Origin: Ciona savignyi
Lineage: Eukaryota > Chordata > Ascidiacea > Phlebobranchia > Cionidae
Direction: 5' to 3'
NCBI GenBank assembly: GCA_000149265.1
Contig: CH002675.1
Location: 21,495 to 85,494 of the forward strand
DNA length: 64,000 bases
Below are positions 1 through 12,200 of the stretch, in pieces. Made by a program: the position numbers and the translations under genes. The notes beneath the pieces are model-generated. The model searched no databases and was not told where the DNA came from. It saw nothing but the letters and a program-made list of their open reading frames with translations. Position 1 is the first letter of the stretch; every line of letters starts with the position of its first letter.

Positions 1-3000
1 GTCGTTAATTTCACAGCTGACATCATTCGTATCACGAAGTTTCTTCAACAATCTTTCTGTTCTTTCTGCGTTCCCCTTAACCAGATATAACCATCTGGAA
101 TTTGTTATTGTGTTGGTTAGCTTGATAAGTTAGATGGCTCATGTTTTTTCATCAGCCCAATGATTGTTGCTTCGAAACCAGGCACTGGTTGGTTGGTTGT
201 TTGTGTCCTTGGTCAAGATACTTATGAACCCACCGGCTTGGTAGGTTAAATTAGAAAAGTAGAAATGATAGTTTAAAAAGTGCTGTTGCCTTTTTGTTTT
301 TACAGCATTACTTTAGTTTTTACTCTCAATACATCTGTAGGGTTTGGTAAGGTATAGGGGTTAATTAGATCCTTATCGCCCAATATAATGGCTGTAGATA
401 ATTTAGCCTGCCTGGCCTGCTGGATCCACACAACGTTTGGTTACTTTTTGTTTATTTTTGAATATGTTAAAAGTATAAGTAAAACCAATTTGATTTCGAC
501 TAATCTACTGGGCTGGACTTTTAAATCTAAAATCCAGAAGCATACACAATCTAAAATCCAGAGCATACACATGTATTTTTGATGACTGAATTCGTTTTTT
601 TCAGGCACACACCTACACCTATCAGTAAACATTTGTTTCATCATATAAAGAGTATGTACACAGACTTTTGGGATGATTAACTCTTTGATAATCCGGTCCC
701 TGGGCTCTAATCTGGACGGTTGTTTAACTAAGCACAGGTGAATATGGTTCTTTGATGCTATATGGTGTAATATTCATAAAGTAAAATAGTTAATATTTGA
801 GATAAAGTGGATAAATAGATACCTGGGACTTCGTGGCATGAAATAACACAGCAGCAGGAAAACAATGGATGGTACGCATGCAAGTGATAGGAATAGTGGC
901 CACAAATTAGAATTGCCGAGAACCTAGAAAAAAAAGCATGGACAGTTAGCTTATACACAGTGCATCGAACTACTGGACCGTAGTGGACCGATACCAGCAG
1001 TGCTTGCAAATCAGTTGTGTTTAGACAAGATACTTATTAGACATTGCCTGAAACTATTTGTTTAATTGATTATTGTAATAAACTAAAAACTGGCAATTTC
1101 TACACTGTATTTAGATCATTTGCAACTCCAGTGGAAAAATAAAGTGTTTTTTTTTTCAAATGACTGCAGTTACATCAAAAGAAAAATCGGATAAACTCTC
1201 ACGAACCAATTTGGCATAATATTAGGGGTGAACCCTTTTCTATCACATTTCATACTCAAACATCCGTGAAATCATCTGAAATTCTGTTGAAAATGATTTT
1301 AAAATAAATTATTTTAACAATTTATAACAACATAGCTATTTTAACATGTCATGATGCGCTTTTATATTTTGAGGTCAAACAATACGTTTCCATCCACACC
1401 CTAAAAAACACATATTTTGACGTTTCTACTTAAATCCTGTACCTGCTTCAGTCCTAGAGTATTTGCCACAAATATGCCTACAGCTATAAAGAGTGAAATC
1501 AAGCTTCCAAAAACCCCTCGTAAATGCCGGGGGCTCACCTCTACCACATACATCGGCAACAATCCTGGGTAAAAACATGATATTGGCTTGCTGACTTTGA
1601 AAAATTGTATGTGGCTAGCTGTGAGAACATAATAAAAAACGATCTTTGAAAATTAAAGGACTAGGATAGGACATCCATGTTTAACTCCATAAGAATATTA
1701 TAGTGATTTATGTTACTGAAGCTATTGCAGGGGGTTAAATACAACGCTACAGAATATGCTTACTCATCAATCCACTGGATTCCTGGTTTTAATCAGACCA
1801 GTTTTTGGTTTTTGTTCAATGCGCTATTGTTTGTGCTAAGCCGCCGAAACCACTTGTTTACATTTGTGGAATCCACTGTTAAGTTTTTGATTCTTATGTT
1901 TTTCATTTACTTTTATGTTGTATTGAACAGTTTTTCATTTATTAGCTTTATTTAATAATGATTGTTTGGTGAAAACCAGTCGCTGCTTATTCAGTTGTCT
2001 CCTTGAACAAACCACTTCACGGAAGCAACTGAAGCCAGTTAATGGGTTGGACTAAAACAGAAGAATCGTTTCAATCATACATATATACATATGTATATAT
2101 ACAACACACTGCAATAGTAACTCGAAAGTTGGACAAGGTAATAAGATGTTCCTAGTGTGGTGTGATCCTTTTGTCTCAATTATAGCCGGACAATCCAGCT
2201 TTCTAATCTGTTCCTCCAATTCGATTATCACCAACAAATCTGTAAACAAAATGCTACTAACCCACACCAGCAGCCGAGCTCACCATACCAAAAATCAAGC
2301 GTCCGGCAATTATGACTTCAAAGGAATTGATTGCTTTACTGATTATGAATAAAATTGAACCAATTATTGTAGTGGCGTGTAAAAATGACATGGATTTCTG
2401 AGGGTTAAAAATATTGTAATTTATTGTTTTTAAATGGGCCTTTCTAAAAATATAAATGATTTGAATTCAAATGAAAAATAATTCAGAATTATTTTTTGGG
2501 CTTACCAATTTGAATGGAATTATCATATTAAGGATTGACAAATTTTATTAACAATCATAACTAAATAATTAGATTTGTGATTTTAACTACTAGCCTGGAC
2601 AAGTGCTGGAAAACATTGTTTGCATAGTACCAGTAAGGTCTTGTCCCAATGTCAAACTAGACCTGCTAATTCTTATCCAATCTTTCAACTGTGAAATAGT
2701 CAATTATGATAACATAAAACAATTGTTGCCATGGATAGCAATTTTTCTTTGTTCGACTTGCTACACTGAAAAGCGAAAGTGTGCATTTATTAAGTATCTA
2801 AAGAAATGAAGTTTACCTAACTTGGTGAACCGACTAAAAATTTCGCACAGACGCATTACTTTTTTTCGGAATCATTTCAAAAAAACATTTGAAAGACACT
2901 TTTTAAAATCATTTTGTGGGAACCCACATAGCACTGCTACCATGCTACCATATTTTTCCAGCACTTTCCCTGGCACCCTTATATGAATTAAAATGATGGG

Positions 3001-5342
3001 TAATTGGTACTTAAAATCAATCGCTTATAGCAGCATGCATACCGATATTTTGACATAATGATATAGTTTTGCAACCCATTCCAAAATTCAACCCACCGAC
3101 TGTACACCAGAACTTTATAGTGCAGCAAGCAACACTTTAAGCAACAAATTCAACCACTTACCACACAATCATACTTTCTGAGTGGATTAACCAAAGCAGC
3201 ACCAAAAAGTCCACCCACTGGAAAAGAGGCCACGATACTCACCCATATTACATTAAACTGGTCCTCAGTTAGTGTTGTGTTGTATCTGTGCTAAACAAAG
3301 GAGGTGACAAAACAATTAAATTTTTAATTTTAATTTCATTCGTTAACTTATGAATAAACACTGCCTTAAAAAAACAACAAAATTGCACTTATATTGAAGC
3401 TGAATGTAAATATACAGCTGTAACTATGTTTGTTTTAAAACAACATCCGGCCAGTTGGCCAAAATCAATGTCTGACTATCAATTTTACGTTTATTACAGG
3501 AATTTAAAACAAGTCAATGTAACAAATTTAGTAGACTGTGGCCATAAGGTTCCCTTTTTTTAAACCGAGCCTCTGGGACAAATATGACGGACTGCAGAAG
3601 TTTTCTTGTACTTACTCTTACCATGTGATACTCTTCAATAGATGTCCTAATAGGTATAGCAGCTGCATTGACAGAACCAAGTGAGTAACCATATTGGAAA
3701 GTACCTGCCCAGACTGTTACAACAAGTGACCACATCACCCACCATGTAAGTTCCTGTGGATATATGGAGTCATGTAGTTTGTTATTATAAGTAGGACTGT
3801 AAAACACACAATTGGTAAACAAAAAACATTGGTTTTTAACTGGATAACCAGTAATTGCTTGGTCAGGTCAAAATAATGGTCTACTTCACACTAAAAGCTT
3901 AATAAAATCTAAATCTTTTCAATTGGACATTGTTTTGAATTCCACAGCGACAGGAAGTAACATAAAATAATGCAATAGTGTAAAAAGAGTTTGTTTCAGT
4001 TTTTTATCACCAGTGATTTATTGTTTTTTTGGTTTGGTATACACAAAAATTCTTTATGGTTTTTCTTAAAAGTGACAACAAATTGAAAAATGGTGAACTT
4101 ATGAACAGTTGTGTATTAACAGTTAGGATAATTAGGTATTTCTGAATATTCTAGAATATATAGTATTTGGTAAACAGAATTTCGTATCCTATTTTTTAAT
4201 CAAATATTTGGATTTACCATGCAGTGTATAGATTGTTTTATAAAAAAATAGTAAATAAAGAAATAATAAATATAGTAAAGGAAATTAAACAAATAAAAAG
4301 CAATTTGGTTTAAACCATGAAGAGAGTAATTTTTACCACACACACACAACACAACCATAATATGTTGGCTCAGGGGACACAGAAATAAGAAGATTAAAGT
4401 GGATGGTGGGCACTAGGTGTGTTCTTTTATAATTAAAGTGTAAACCTAAGTGTTGAGTGGTAAATAAGGCATGCAGTGAATATGGACAAAAAATTGTGTG
4501 CTTAATTGATGGTACCTAATATGCTAACAGCCACCATTGCAAGGGTTGTACAAGAAGCCAAACTTTGCAGATTGGGAAACTTGGGACTGTGGACAATAGT
4601 ATGCAGTAGTCCAGAAATATACTTCAATTAGGATAGGCTATCCAACAACGAGAGATACTATACAGTCAACAATTCGAAGTCCAAAAGTGCATGATAGCAA
4701 TGCATTCTTTAGTTTCGGCAAACATAGAGGCCTACCCGGTACACAATTCAGCAAACTTATATACGACTTGGCAAACATATATAATAAAGTGCATCCCCAC
4801 ATCTGACAACAACATGCTAATCTACAAAGGTGGCTTAGCAGAGAATAGGCTAAATCATAATATGAGATTGGCGGCAATTATCCAAGAAGTATGTACATTT
4901 TGCCCTGTTAGCATTTAACCGCATTATTTAACTCTGTCTAACTCTATGTATATTGCTGTGTTTGATTATATACTCAAAAATTAAAAACCACCTACCACGA
5001 CATTGTCGGATAGCGAGAGTCATATCGGAGTAGTGTTAGCTATACGGAAACGTTAGAACAGATATAGTGCCAGACATAGGCAAAAAGTAAGAAATCCTAT
5101 GACACCCTACAAGCATGTATAACAAAGAACAATTTTAAGTGACTGACACGCCACCATTACTGAGTTCAAAAGAAACAGGAATCCAAGAAAAAAATGTCAA
5201 GTAAACATGAACATACCTGCTTTGTGGGAGGCAAAACGTGATCAACTAACGTGCTGTTCGCTTCCGTGTTATGTGAAACACTAGATCTAATGCTAACCAA
5301 GGGTAAAACGCCATTTGATTCTTTTGGATTAAATAAATCCAT
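1..5342 (-). CDS. SLC2A (GLUT)-family facilitative sugar transporter, 5' part, runs off left edge
   Basis: Major-facilitator membrane protein expected to move hexoses down their gradient across the plasma membrane. Coding exons, 5' to 3' on the minus strand: 5342-5217, 3753-3622, 3290-3162, 2397-2262, 1564-1443, 923-823, 95-1 (continues outside). Phases agree at every junction, giving about 280 of the usual ~500 residues. Visible: a 42-residue cytoplasmic N-terminus; TM1 with GTFQYGYSLGSVNAAA; TM2 with VGGLFGAAL; TM4 with AGRLIFG; the family signature PMYVVEVSPRHLRG; TM6 ending in PRSPRWLY (usual form PESPRYL); then the start of the central loop. The FQYGY...VN motif resembles class II members (GLUT5-like) more than class I, but the TM7 residues that would decide this lie outside. 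The loop 2-3 motif is degenerate (VNPLRKYDCVKS instead of VNxxGRR). Start chosen as the first ATG of an open exon ending in a good donor (CAG|GTATGT). Confidence 0.9.
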
Positions 5343-5673
5343 TTAACTAAGTAATCAAACTAATATCACCGACTTGTTTTGCAGGGCAGCCACAAAAACC
5401 ACCAGATATAACCACAACTTTTGTCTTAAAGGTACGTTGACTATGCTTCTACAAAACACTTGCATATGTCTGAGGAGTAATGTTAAAATACTCAGTTTCG
5501 TACAATAGTTTTTCTTTGTATGATTAAAGTAAATTTATACTACCATATAGTCATATGGATTTCTATGGTTTTGAGTATAATCAGACCAATAAGGGAAAAC
5601 ACCAGTAACGCTACTAAGCATTAAACGTTGTGCAAATGTAAGAACACATTGGCATTAAAGGTATACTTTATAG

Positions 5674-6249
5674 CAGGAGGGGGGGCAACTTCTCTAGTCG
5701 GCGGGCCAGATGTGGGGAAATGAAGTACTCTGACAATACTCTGACCATACAGTAAACATACTGCTTTGTTGCCAACCTTTGTGAAAAATACTTTGGTATC
5801 CAATCTTTGTTAAATGCTCGACACTTTTTTTATTTAATATACGTTTAATAGGATAATACCATGGTTAATATAATAATTCATAAAATCCATTTCTATTTAG
5901 AATTTAAATATAACTTATAACAGATTAAGAAAAAACTAACCCTAACAATCACGTTGTTACACAGTACCCAGTAGTGGGTGATGTTTACAACGCTCTCCGT
6001 TTTGACCTCATATTGTTTGTTTAAAAATAGAACACAATTGTTTGTTCACTAAGCAATTGTTTATTTCACCAGCTCGCATTACCAGTGCGGTGAGAGAAGA
6101 GCGATGACCACATTAGTGTGTGGTTGGATACAGACAGCGGGCCGGACTTGGGCCACGTTACAGGTAATTGTTAGATACAGTCTGGGGGGCCTGTCGAAAT
6201 CCCTTCACGGGGCGGAACCGACCCGCGGGCCGTATGTTGCCCACCCCTG
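5674..6249. mobile_element. Non-autonomous hAT transposon with 8 bp target duplication
   Basis: The left end reads CAGGAGGGGGGGCAAC and the right end, reverse complemented, CAGGGGTGGGCAACATACGG, both followed by GGCCxGCGGG-like sequence typical of hAT termini. A perfect 8 bp direct repeat CTTTATAG flanks the element at 5666-5673 and 6250-6257. At 576 bp with no transposase ORF it is non-autonomous. It sits a few hundred bases upstream of the GLUT start codon. Confidence 0.85.
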
Positions 6250-7532
6250 CTTTATAGCATCCCTTCTTTTTCTCCGCGGTTCACTGTGGTATGGGCAGGT
6301 GCATTTGGCTGCTACTCGTCGCCTAGCCCAAAAAAAAAAAGTTCACCTTGGGCTGTTATTCTCGTTGCAATGATCAGTGGGTGACTTAATTTGATTTCTG
6401 GTATTAACGACTCGAATCGATCCAACCGTAAATTCTTGTTTTATTGGCCTTGCGCGATATGTTAGTTCATTCTGTTGTTTTTTGTTCATAAAATCCAGAC
6501 AATAAATTACACAAAGTGAATATAGGTCGCGAGGACAGATGGTGTGTTTTGGCATTTCAGGATAGCCTATTTATTTAGTTCGCATTTGCGCTTATTGCGG
6601 GCACTAGATCTGTACTTCCCCAACTAAAAGTCCTATGCCAAATCTCCAATAGCTCACAATCTAACTCTTTAACGCCTCTGGAGCTGCGCTCGAAGCAGGC
6701 GAATATTTAGATTCGTTTTCCAAACCGCGTTTTTAATTCTGAATTAATCAAAAGTATTTACACACAAAACGAAACAAGTCAGCTCGCTAGATGGCATAAT
6801 GCGGGAAGGATTATAGAAAAACATCGGTGCGGATACTAAAGCTGATTGACAAACCAGAATAAATCAGGGCGAAGAATAAAGACAGCTGTGCATGTTTTAA
6901 GGGCTTATTTCAGCAATTTTAACAAAACTTAATATAACGCGCAAAAAGATTTTACACAAGCCGCTAATTCACTACAGTTTGGACGTCCATTGTAAATGAG
7001 TGAATTGGATCGCGTTTTTAATTAAAACAGCGGACATTCCACCAACTAATCTTATTGGACTGAGTCGTAAACTACGAAAAGAATAGTATTCTTGTAATAA
7101 AACAATTTTAGATATATGCTAGTTCACAACTAAAAATTGTGTAAAAACGAATAATATTCAAATCGAACCATTGGTTCACCTCCACTTTAAAGTTCTAGTA
7201 AAAAGAAGGAAGCTGTGTAGTGGTGTTTATATAGTTGTTAAGGAGGAATTGACATTATACTGCGGTGTACGTTGTAGCACGGGGTAGTAAAACCAGTCGT
7301 TAGGTAGGCGGTTGTGTCTTTGGGCAAGCCGGACAGGATACTCGGTCCGTTAACACACAATCGTCACCTCGCGACCACAGTCCGGTTACCGGAGCTACTA
7401 CAGTTTGTTGTGTATGATTTAGAAGTTGCTTAAATTTGTTTGGACACATCGAACACAACCGATTAGCTGGCGATCAGTTTTGAATCTGCAAACATTCTGC
7501 TGAATTGTGACTTACTAACCAACCAAGCTAAT

Positions 7533-7603
7533 ATGGCGGCGTTCAGCTTAAACGGAATGAACTCTTTAAGCATATCGCTCCAGCAACCAGTCATGGGCGC
7601 GAG
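7533..7603 (+). CDS. Possible first coding exon of an unidentified gene
   Basis: An ATG in the context AATATGGCGGCG opens 23 codons (begins MAAFSLNGMNSLSIS, ends QQPVMGA plus AG) and meets a donor-like GAG|GTAATT, phase 2. I found no convincing downstream exon on this strand before the 3' end of the convergent CLIC gene. A shorter open stretch, 8598-8638 (MPPFVFSKQQFKS then AG|GTAGCC), has the same exit phase and could be an alternative start. Protein family not recognised; it may be chance. Confidence 0.3.
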
Positions 7604-9234
7604 GTAATTAGTCGGTTACACGTGTCGTAACGCCCTCTTGCGTATTCGCTTAGTTATCGGCCGATTGTTCTTGTTATAAATATCTCGCGTTTTCTCATTC
7701 AGGGGATAAAACATAAATATATCTGATGTTGTTCCTGTATTTGGGTTACCAAATATATTGACAACACTTTGCTAGACATGAGGAGAGTCATTTGTACAGT
7801 TTTGTTCAACTTATTAAAGCTGAGAAGTAGTGGTTATCTTGACATGCGTAACAACTACTTGCTATCGACTGGTGATGCGACACAACACCAGTAGAGCAAT
7901 TCCCGGCTGCTTTGTTTGGCCGAGTAGAATGGTGTATTATTGCGTCACATATCAACCTTCGGGTTGTAGGAACAAAATTAGTAGCTAGCTAGTCGGTTGT
8001 ATCATTGAGTATGTCTTAAATCGGACCGAGTGAATGGGTTCTACCTAAACAGCGAATCGATAATGAACAACATACTACAATAGCTCTGACAACCAGAAAT
8101 ACCTATATTACCAATAGTCACAATATGATGCTACGGAAGGAAGAAAATATTTGATGACAAAAAATAAGCATACCATCAAGAGTACCTGTTATGTATATTG
8201 AATACCATGCAATTACATAATAGCAGAAATCATGATGAATTAACCATTACAGCTCTAGAAGTGTTAAGTAAAAATAAAGTCCGTGGTCACACAATACAGT
8301 CACATAATTGTAAATAAATAAGTTCACCCAGTATACAACTGTGACTAGGAAAAGTGTTAAACCAGTAGAAGATTGGATAAAAAATGTAATGATAATTGGA
8401 TAAACTTAAAGCAAAAACGAAATCAATTTTTATAAATGTCACGGCTCTTTGCGATAACCAAATTTTTCTGTACAAAATTAAATTAAATATAATGGAGCAA
8501 TAAATGATATTCTGATAACGTGAATATTTATAACTTTATAAGCCATTGTTTCCAAAAGCTACAATTTACATATTTAATAGCGTTTAAAAACCAAAAGATG
8601 CCGCCCTTTGTATTTTCCAAGCAGCAGTTCAAGAGCAGGTAGCCGGTATAAAAGACCGAGTTTTTGACAACGTTAAAATTGGTGACTCATTTTTGAGTAA
8701 AAGCATGGTGCTATATTTACAGTTTATACAATTGCAAAAAAAAGACTTGAAACTTATTCTGGTTATTTACACATAATTATGCAGAGTGAAAATAAAATAT
8801 AAGTGTAACTATATGTTTAGGTTGCGATTTTATGCCATTGATTTATATACATCGGCAAGTAAAATAATTACCAGTACATTACACAAACATTTAGTGAATA
8901 CAGCTCACTCAAACCAATTTTAATAATTAAAATATTTTAGTGACTATAGTGAACAACTTATGAGCTCCAACTGTATTTTGTATTGAAACTATTTTACCAG
9001 ATAGAGATTTTAGTGTAAAGTATAAGTTCAGACCATGAACATTTTTGCTGTTAGTTTTATAATGGTTTCATGGCAAAACTGTTTGGTACCTGCTGGAATT
9101 TTTTGAAAAATAAAAATTGGGGATTAAAACTACTTCTATTTTTGCCCACTTAAAATCGTTGGTTGGGCTTCATAGGTATTCACTATGTACAAGTTACAAG
9201 ACAAATACTGCATATTACTGCAATGTTTATATGG

Positions 9235-12200
9235 TTAGTGTTTCACGAGTTTGGGCCTAGGTTTTCTTCCTCCATATGTCCAAACAATTTCTCCGTCATC
9301 TGGACATGTTTGCGTGAATTCATCTGTTGCGTCGGCTGTGTTCAAGTAGCGATGGATGCCATCAAATTTGCAGGGAATTTCATAGTTTAGCATTTCACGT
9401 CCAGCAACCTGTAGGAGAAATTTAAACTCCAGGGCATGTTTCAGTACTTTATCAGGTACCACTTATTAAACTATCGTACAACTAATAATTTATTACATGA
9501 AAGTTTTTTAAGAACGATAATTTAATAAGTAAAGTCATATTCAGCTAGTTAAATTTAAAATGACCCTGCAATGTGTCAGTAAAGTCCTAAACCAACTTAC
9601 CCGAATCATGTTAAGTTTTGGCATTAGGTTACAGTCAGCCATTGTCATAGTGTTGCCATCCACAAATTTGCGTGTTGATTTCTGTGGCTCACTTTCATCA
9701 GATCCTTCATCAATTTCATCATCCAGTGGCTCATTGAGATAATTGTTGAGTTTCGATAGTTCATTGTTCAGTTTGTTTACCATCCCTGATTTAGGAAAAT
9801 GAATTTTTAGATTGTGTTTGAGGTTTAGTTTAAGACAAAATGTTTTCATATAAAACAGATGTTTACTTTATCTTGAATGAGAAATACCAAAAAGAGGTTA
9901 TTCATCAAAATACCATGAGTGGACACCGGACAGTCAAATTGTTAGTTTAGTTTAGTTTAGTTTATTTTTTGTTTCCACGATGAAAACACGAAGTGGGACT
10001 ATCGGTAAAAATTTGGAAAGCAGGAAAAAACGGCAAAACGACAGTCGTTAGAACACGTCTAAAAAAAAGAAATAGACTATTAAAATTCTGTATAATTTGA
10101 CGTGGCCGCTAAACCCAAAAGTTACTTGTTAGATGTATTGCAAGTAGTACATGTTTAATATTGGTTTTATAGTAAATCAAATCACTTTATTTTATTCACT
10201 AGATTGAGGCATTATCTAGAATTATCTTGCTGCAGTCCTGCAGAACACAACCAGATAGTGCATAGTACAGACACTGACCACCGACCATCAAATGGATTAA
10301 ACCTATTTATTTTAGGTAACATAATGAACCATTAATCAAATTTTAACCTTTAATACAAAGTTATATTTACTTAATATTTAATCGAGCGTACTTAAAAAAT
10401 CGTATTTCAATCGTGATAATAAACAATAACATTCATACACGAAAATATTAGTTTTCTTAGGACTTACCCTGTCGTTTTGGATCGTTTGGGTTGCCTTTAA
10501 ATTTGGCCAGGGCAGAAAACTTAGCAAAGATGTCACTTCCGATGTTGTTACTGTTTGGGTGTTTGCACGATAGTTTAGGGTAGCGTGGTGGGTATAGCTC
10601 AGCTTCAATGAAGTCCTCACATTTTTGAATATCGTTTAACACCTCACCATTGAAGATAAGGAAAGGAGGATTACATCCAGGAGAAATGTCTGATATGTTC
10701 TTTGGTACTCTGTAGTGAAAAACAGCATTTTAACTATTGGGAAATTTCTAAAAAGTTTTATAATTTATGTTTGATTTATATTAATGAACGAAACACTGAC
10801 TGACTACATAACTGTTTGGTCTATGAATCTCTATAAATACATTATATAAAATATATATTACTCCTGCTGCTTTCTGTACATTGTGCAAGTGAGTTATTAT
10901 GTTTCCACGGGTGATATGGGAGACCTTATAATGGATTTTGTGTCAGTCATGTTTATCCGTCTGGGTGGGACAGGGGGTGTTACCTTAGGAGAAAAGAGAT
11001 TTAACAATTATAGTTAAAAACTATTCAAAAGTGTTATAAAAACTGTTATATTGAATTTCATTTACTGTTAAATAAAGTTCAGATTTAAATTCTAATCCTG
11101 AAGATTCTTAATGAATTAAAGTATATGTCTGTTGTGTATTATTAATCCATTCATAGGTATTGCAAATGCTATTAATTTACTTACGTGGCTTTATCAACTG
11201 TTGTGACTTGGAACACAACTCCTTTAAGCCACAAGATCATGAAAAGGCGCTGAGAAAAAGGGCAGCAACCAACGCATTCCCGATCGGATCCAGCCTATAA
11301 ATGTAAACTTGTTATGACAACCAGTTACTGGGTGGTTGGTGTTGATGTATACAGTGAATATAATGGAAGTGCTTACTTTCATAGATTATTTATACATGTT
11401 GGTATACTGATATATGCACATAGTTTGTATAAACACAGTAGAGAATAAACCACATAATTCTTATAGGTTGTTCAAAACTTAACAATGCATGCAATTTTTT
11501 AACCAATAAAATAAATGAACGAAATGAAAATAAATAAACTAAAAATAATAAAATAGCAAAAATGATGGTTGCTTAAATTAGTCCACATCTGTCTGTCAAT
11601 TTTGGTCGCAGAGCTGTGGTCTAAAGGTTGTTAAAGTTTTATTTTTATCCAGTAATTGTTTTCTGATTAACCTGGTAAATTACACTTATAACACCAATTT
11701 ACATTGACATAAAAAATTGAAGAAACTTTCCAACGTCCTTATTAAAGGTTATAATTTAAAACTTTATTATAAGGTAGTAGCTTATAAGGCAATATTCACC
11801 AGCCTAGCAAATTGGTGTCAAGGTGGGTGGAATATTCATTACGAGCCAAAAATTGACCTTTTGTTTTTCTCATTGCCTGTTTACTTAAAATTCATACTTT
11901 TCATAAAAAACTTGTGTTTTAGAAGTTGTGTTTTATAAGAACAAATCCTACCACTTTGAACAAAGAAATCCTTTCCAAATCATTGACTGCACATTAACAA
12001 TTACTACCTCCCAGCGGGAATAATCCGATTAATGTTTGTTATCTCTTAGGGGCTTCCAACAGCTAAGAGGTATTGCAGATGTATAATAATATGTTAGGAA
12101 TTTGGTCTGGCAAAGCTCCTGTACATTTTAAAATTGAGTGCTGGAATTTTACCATTTTCAATTGTTTTGTTAAACTCAGATGTGGGGTGGAAGATACTTT

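Larger units (their letters stand above)
5343..9234. other. Intergenic region between the GLUT and CLIC genes
   Basis: It lies upstream of the GLUT start and downstream of the CLIC stop. It holds the hAT element at 5674-6249, SINE-like fragments near 7270-7410 and 7900-8110, and two weak plus-strand first-exon candidates (7533-7603 and 8598-8638). I see no other coding signal. Confidence 0.6.

Noticed and set aside
2052-2267. 71-codon minus-strand ORF
   Set aside because: It overlaps only a few bases of GLUT exon 4 in the wrong frame; the rest is intron.
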